Shown one piece after another: positions 61,537-64,000 of a DNA stretch of 64,000 nt. The translations under genes were made by a program, and so were the position numbers. The notes under the pieces are model-generated. The model worked only from the letters and a program-made list of their open reading frames with translations. It did not search any database and was not told the DNA's origin. Numbering within the stretch: the stretch's first letter is position 1; every line of letters starts with the position of its first letter. This stretch comes from Hymenobacter siberiensis (GTDB taxonomy: Bacteria > Bacteroidota > Bacteroidia > Cytophagales > Hymenobacteraceae), in assembly GCF_018967865.2 (NCBI RefSeq), contig NZ_JAHLZY020000001.1, forward strand, positions 1,054,001 to 1,118,000. The letters are read 5' to 3'.

Positions 61537-62685
61537 TTGTTGCTTCCACCCGTACCCACGTCCCCATTTTTCTGGCTTTTGTTGGCGTGCGTGCTGGTGC
61601 AGCTGTTCTACGCGGTATATTTCTTCTGGCCCTTTGCCCGCCGCGCCCCCGAAGCCTCGGCCGCCGCGCCCGGTCCGGATGCCGAGCCGGTGTCCATTGT
61701 CGTTTGCGCCCGCAACGAGCTCGACAACCTGCGCCGCCTGCTGCCGCTGCTGCTCCAGCAGGACTATCCGGCGGCTTTCGAAATCGTGCTCATCGACGAC
61801 CGCAGCCACGACGACACGTATTTATACGCCCAGCAGCTGGTCCAGTATTACCCCGAAAAAATTCGCCTCGTCACCATCAGCCGCACCCCCGACAGCTTCG
61901 CGCCCAAGAAATACGCCCTCACCCTCGGCATCAAAGCCACCCGCTACGCCTGCCTCCTCTTCACCGATGCCGACTGCATTCCGGCCACCAACCAGTGGCT
62001 GCGCCTCATGCAGCGCGGCTTTGCCAAAAAAGACGGGGCCGACCTCGTCCTGGGCTTTTCCGCCTACGCCGAAGCGCCCGGCTTCCTCAATCAGCTCATC
62101 CGCTACGAAACGCTGCTCACTGCTGCTCAGTACCTCAGCTTTGCCTGGCGCGGCTGGCCCTACATGGGCGTGGGCCGCAACCTGGCCTACACCCGCGCCT
62201 GCTTCACGGCCACCAAGGGCTTTGCCTCGCACATCCGCCAGCTCTCCGGCGACGACGACCTGCTGGTGCAGGACGCCGTGCGCCAGCGCCAACGCGTGGC
62301 CGTAGTAGCCGACCCCTCAGCCCACACCCTGAGCGCGCCCGCCGAAACCTGGGCCGCCTGGTGGCGCCAAAAGCGCCGGCACTTATCAGCCGGGCGGGCC
62401 TACCGGCTCCCCGACCGTTTGCGGGTGGGCACCTTCGTGCTGGCCAATATGTTGTTCTATCTGACTACCGTTGTGCTAGTTTTTTCGCCAAACAATTGGG
62501 TATCTTTGATAGTCGTATGGGTTCTGCGAACTTTGTTCGTAAGCGTCGTGTATGCGCGTCTGAGCCAGCGGCTCGGCCAGTCCGTAATCGTCGGGCTCTT
62601 GCCGGTGCTCGATGCGGTTTATTTTTTTCAATACCTGGCTCTGGGAATCTCGCTGTTCCTTAACCGCACCCTTCGATGGAAGTAA
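61537..62685 (+). CDS. Family 2 glycosyltransferase, membrane-bound
   Basis: A 382-residue inner-membrane glycosyltransferase. An N-terminal membrane segment (WLLLACVLVQLFYAVYFF) precedes the GT2 domain: SIVVCARNELDNL, IVLIDDRSHDDT, FTDADCIPATNQW (DxD) and later GDDDLLVQDAV with the Q/R-x2-R-W-like WWRQKRRH. Two or three C-terminal membrane segments follow. It resembles enzymes that polymerise or extend cell-surface glycans, and carries the same spacing as BcsA/PgaC-type enzymes, though short. No ATG near the start; TTG at 61537 is taken. The sigma-factor start overlaps its 3' end by ten bases. Confidence 0.85.
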   Translation: MLLPPVPTSPFFWLLLACVLVQLFYAVYFFWPFARRAPEASAAAPGPDAEPVSIVVCARNELDNLRRLLPLLLQQDYPAAFEIVLIDDRSHDDTYLYAQQLVQYYPEKIRLVTISRTPDSFAPKKYALTLGIKATRYACLLFTDADCIPATNQWLRLMQRGFAKKDGADLVLGFSAYAEAPGFLNQLIRYETLLTAAQYLSFAWRGWPYMGVGRNLAYTRACFTATKGFASHIRQLSGDDDLLVQDAVRQRQRVAVVADPSAHTLSAPAETWAAWWRQKRRHLSAGRAYRLPDRLRVGTFVLANMLFYLTTVVLVFSPNNWVSLIVVWVLRTLFVSVVYARLSQRLGQSVIVGLLPVLDAVYFFQYLALGISLFLNRTLRWK

Positions 62686-63299
62686 ACAACCAAGATAGTC
62701 AAAAGCAGTTTTCAGCTAAAGCCAAACACGACTTTAAGCTGATTCGCGCCGCCGTGGACCACGGCGATGAGAAGGCCTATGCCGAGCTGATGCACATCTA
62801 CAAAAAGCCCGTGTACCACGTGGTGCTCAAGATGGTGCGCAACCAGGACGATGCCGAAGACCTCACCATTGAGGCCTTCGCCAAGGCTTTTCGCAACCTG
62901 CACAAGTTCAACCCCGAGTATGCGTTCAGCACTTGGCTGTTCCGCATTGCCACCAACAACTGCATCGATTTTATCCGCAAGAATAAAATCAAAACCATGT
63001 CGATTGATTCGGCCATTAAGGTTGACAACGGCGACGAAATCACCATCGATTTCCGCGACAACGACTTGAATCCGGCCGAGCACGCTGTGCGCAACCAGAA
63101 AATCGAAATCATGCGCCACATCGTGTCGCGCTTGCCCGATAAGTACCAGCGCCTCGTGTCGTTGCGCTATTTCGACGAGCTCAGCTACGAAGAAATCGCC
63201 ACCGAGCTCAAAGCCCCTCTCGGCACCGTGAAAGCCCAGCTGCACCGCGCCCGCGAGCTGCTCTATGACATGGTGAAGCACACCAAGCAGATTATTTAA
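62676..63299 (+). CDS. RNA polymerase sigma factor, sigma-70 (ECF-like)
   Basis: A 207-residue sigma factor with region 2 (AYAELMHIYKKPVYHVVLKMVRNQDDAEDLTIEAFAKAF, seen as VRNQDDAEDLTIEAF, then FSTWLFRIATNNCIDFIRK) and region 4 (LPDKYQRLVSLRYFDELSYEEIATELKAPLGTVKAQLHRAREL, seen as LSYEEIATEL and GTVKAQLHRAR). An acidic loop lies between. No anti-sigma gene is adjacent. It is very close to the sigma factors in Bacteroidota that respond to envelope stress, but the regulon is unknown. Its start overlaps the GT2 stop by ten bases, so translation is probably coupled. Confidence 0.93.
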   Translation: MEVNNQDSQKQFSAKAKHDFKLIRAAVDHGDEKAYAELMHIYKKPVYHVVLKMVRNQDDAEDLTIEAFAKAFRNLHKFNPEYAFSTWLFRIATNNCIDFIRKNKIKTMSIDSAIKVDNGDEITIDFRDNDLNPAEHAVRNQKIEIMRHIVSRLPDKYQRLVSLRYFDELSYEEIATELKAPLGTVKAQLHRARELLYDMVKHTKQII

Positions 63300-63320
63300 G
63301 CCCCGCTGCGTTTCGTTTTT

Positions 63321-63426
63321 GTCATTCTGAAAGCAGCGTAGCGAAATGAAGAATCTCTACCATGGAAGTAATTAATTACTCTCGCGGTAGAGATTCTTCA
63401 TTTCGCTACGCTGCTTTCAGAATGAC
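63321..63426. repeat. GTCATTCTGAAAGCAGCGTA palindrome (family A variant)
   Basis: Arms GTCATTCTGAAAGCAGCGTA and TACGCTGCTTTCAGAATGAC pair fully and continue (GCGAAATGAAGAATCTCTACC / GGTAGAGATTCTTCATTTCGC). A very stable stem between the sigma factor and rsmG. Confidence 0.93.
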
Positions 63427-63448
63427 CGTTTTCAAATAGCTCGCACCC

Positions 63449-64000
63449 ATGAACCTCCTCCAGCACCACTTCCCCCAACTCACCCCGCAGCAGCTTGAGC
63501 TTTTTCAGCAGTTCGAAGCCGAGTTCCGCGCCACCAACGAAGCCATCAACCTGGTGTCGCGCCCCGACATGGAGAATTTCACGGAGCGCCACGTGCTGCA
63601 CTCGCTGGGCATTGCCAAAGTGGTGCAGTTTCCTAAAGGCAGCGCCGTGCTCGACGTGGGCACCGGCGGCGGCCTGCCCGGCCTGCCGCTGGCCATTCTA
63701 TTCCCCGAAGTGCACTTCCACTTGGTAGATAGCATTGGCAAGAAAATCCGCGCCGTGCAGTTCATGGCCGCCGCGCTGGGCCTGAACAACGTGACCGCCG
63801 AGCAAACCCGCGCCGAGCAGGTGCGCGCCAAATACGACTTCGTGGTGAGCCGCGCCGTGGCCCGCCTCGCCACCTTCCATCCCTGGATTGCCCACCGCTT
63901 CAAGCCCCAGGGCGCGCCCGGTGCCGGCCTGTACTACCTCAAAGGGGGCGACCTGACGGAGGAAATCGCCGAGTCGGGTCTGAAAGCCCGGGTAACGAAC
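63449..64000 (+). CDS. rsmG: 16S rRNA (guanine(527)-N7)-methyltransferase RsmG, partial
   Basis: Methylates G527 of 16S rRNA using S-adenosylmethionine. 184 codons are in the window and the gene continues past the end. Motifs: FRATNEAINLVSRPDMENFTERHVLHSL near the N-terminus (seen as NLVSRPDMENFTERHVLHSL), the SAM-binding LDVGTGGGLPGLPLAILFPE (seen as VGTGGGLPGLPLAI), DSIGKKIRAV and VVSRAVARL. ATG 63449 fits the family start. A family A palindrome is just upstream. Confidence 0.95.
   Translation, partial: MNLLQHHFPQLTPQQLELFQQFEAEFRATNEAINLVSRPDMENFTERHVLHSLGIAKVVQFPKGSAVLDVGTGGGLPGLPLAILFPEVHFHLVDSIGKKIRAVQFMAAALGLNNVTAEQTRAEQVRAKYDFVVSRAVARLATFHPWIAHRFKPQGAPGAGLYYLKGGDLTEEIAESGLKARVTN

Overview
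The window looks like a chromosomal segment of a GC-rich Bacteroidota of the Cytophagales, most like Hymenobacter. The pointers are a type IX secretion sorting domain on a subtilase, promoter boxes of the Bacteroidota TAnnTTTG type (clearest ahead of atpD and the TrmH-type methyltransferase), a Bacteroidota-style Met-tRNA synthetase with a C-terminal tRNA-binding domain, and dense intergenic palindromes of the GTCATGCTGAGCG kind. Genus-level placement is an inference from protein style, not from an rRNA gene.

Layout. 1-6.4 kb: an S9 peptidase cut by the window edge, a MaoC-like hydratase, a broken DUF4197 gene, an SDR dehydrogenase, a GH1 glycosidase and a phosphoglycerate mutase. 6.5-10.5 kb: a plus-strand run that reads as the De Ley-Doudoroff galactonate route (2-keto-3-deoxy-phosphosugar aldolase, D-galactonate dehydratase, 2-dehydro-3-deoxygalactonokinase, SMP-30 lactonase). 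With the nearby SDR and two glycosidases (GH1, and GH2 at 34-36.6 kb) it could turn beta-galactosides into pyruvate and glyceraldehyde-3-phosphate. 10.5-21 kb: a decay zone. A penicillin-binding protein 1C gene is broken by a nonsense codon and a repeat insertion, an alpha-2-macroglobulin gene is broken by frameshifts, a large internal loss and an IS630 element, and two intact plus-strand genes (T9SS subtilase, Na/Ca exchanger) lie between them.

21-34 kb: PAS histidine kinase, HAD hydrolase, CAT-like acetyltransferase, LysR regulator, threonine synthase, a glycosyltransferase-polysaccharide deacetylase fusion, DUF167, an endonuclease III pseudogene with two amber stops, a glycine-rich secreted protein, a CHASE3 histidine kinase with its response regulator, and a TrmH-type RNA methyltransferase. 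36-53 kb: small unknown genes, typA, a lipoprotein MsrB, DUF3050, a histone-H1/AT-hook-like protein, metG, pth, rplY, prs, tRNA-Gln, atpD-atpC, an AI-2E-family transporter and a Cys/Met trans-sulfuration enzyme. 53-57 kb: a sugar aminotransferase, four-helix-bundle protein, sugar acetyltransferase and sugar-1-phosphate transferase, resembling the PglE/PglD/PglC part of a bacillosamine-type glycan pathway. 57-64 kb: ispE, an EamA transporter, an LptF/G permease, tgt, a GT2 glycosyltransferase overlapping an RNA polymerase sigma factor, and a partial rsmG.

The most striking theme is palindromic repeats. At least nine sequence families of hairpins fill the gaps. Several supply the stop codons or last codons of flanking genes, one has been inserted in frame into a protein-coding gene, and one has broken pbpC. 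A separate perfect hairpin inside the DUF4197 gene looks like a template-switch mutation. Five genes are visibly broken, so either the genome is eroding or the assembly carries errors; read-level checks would separate these.
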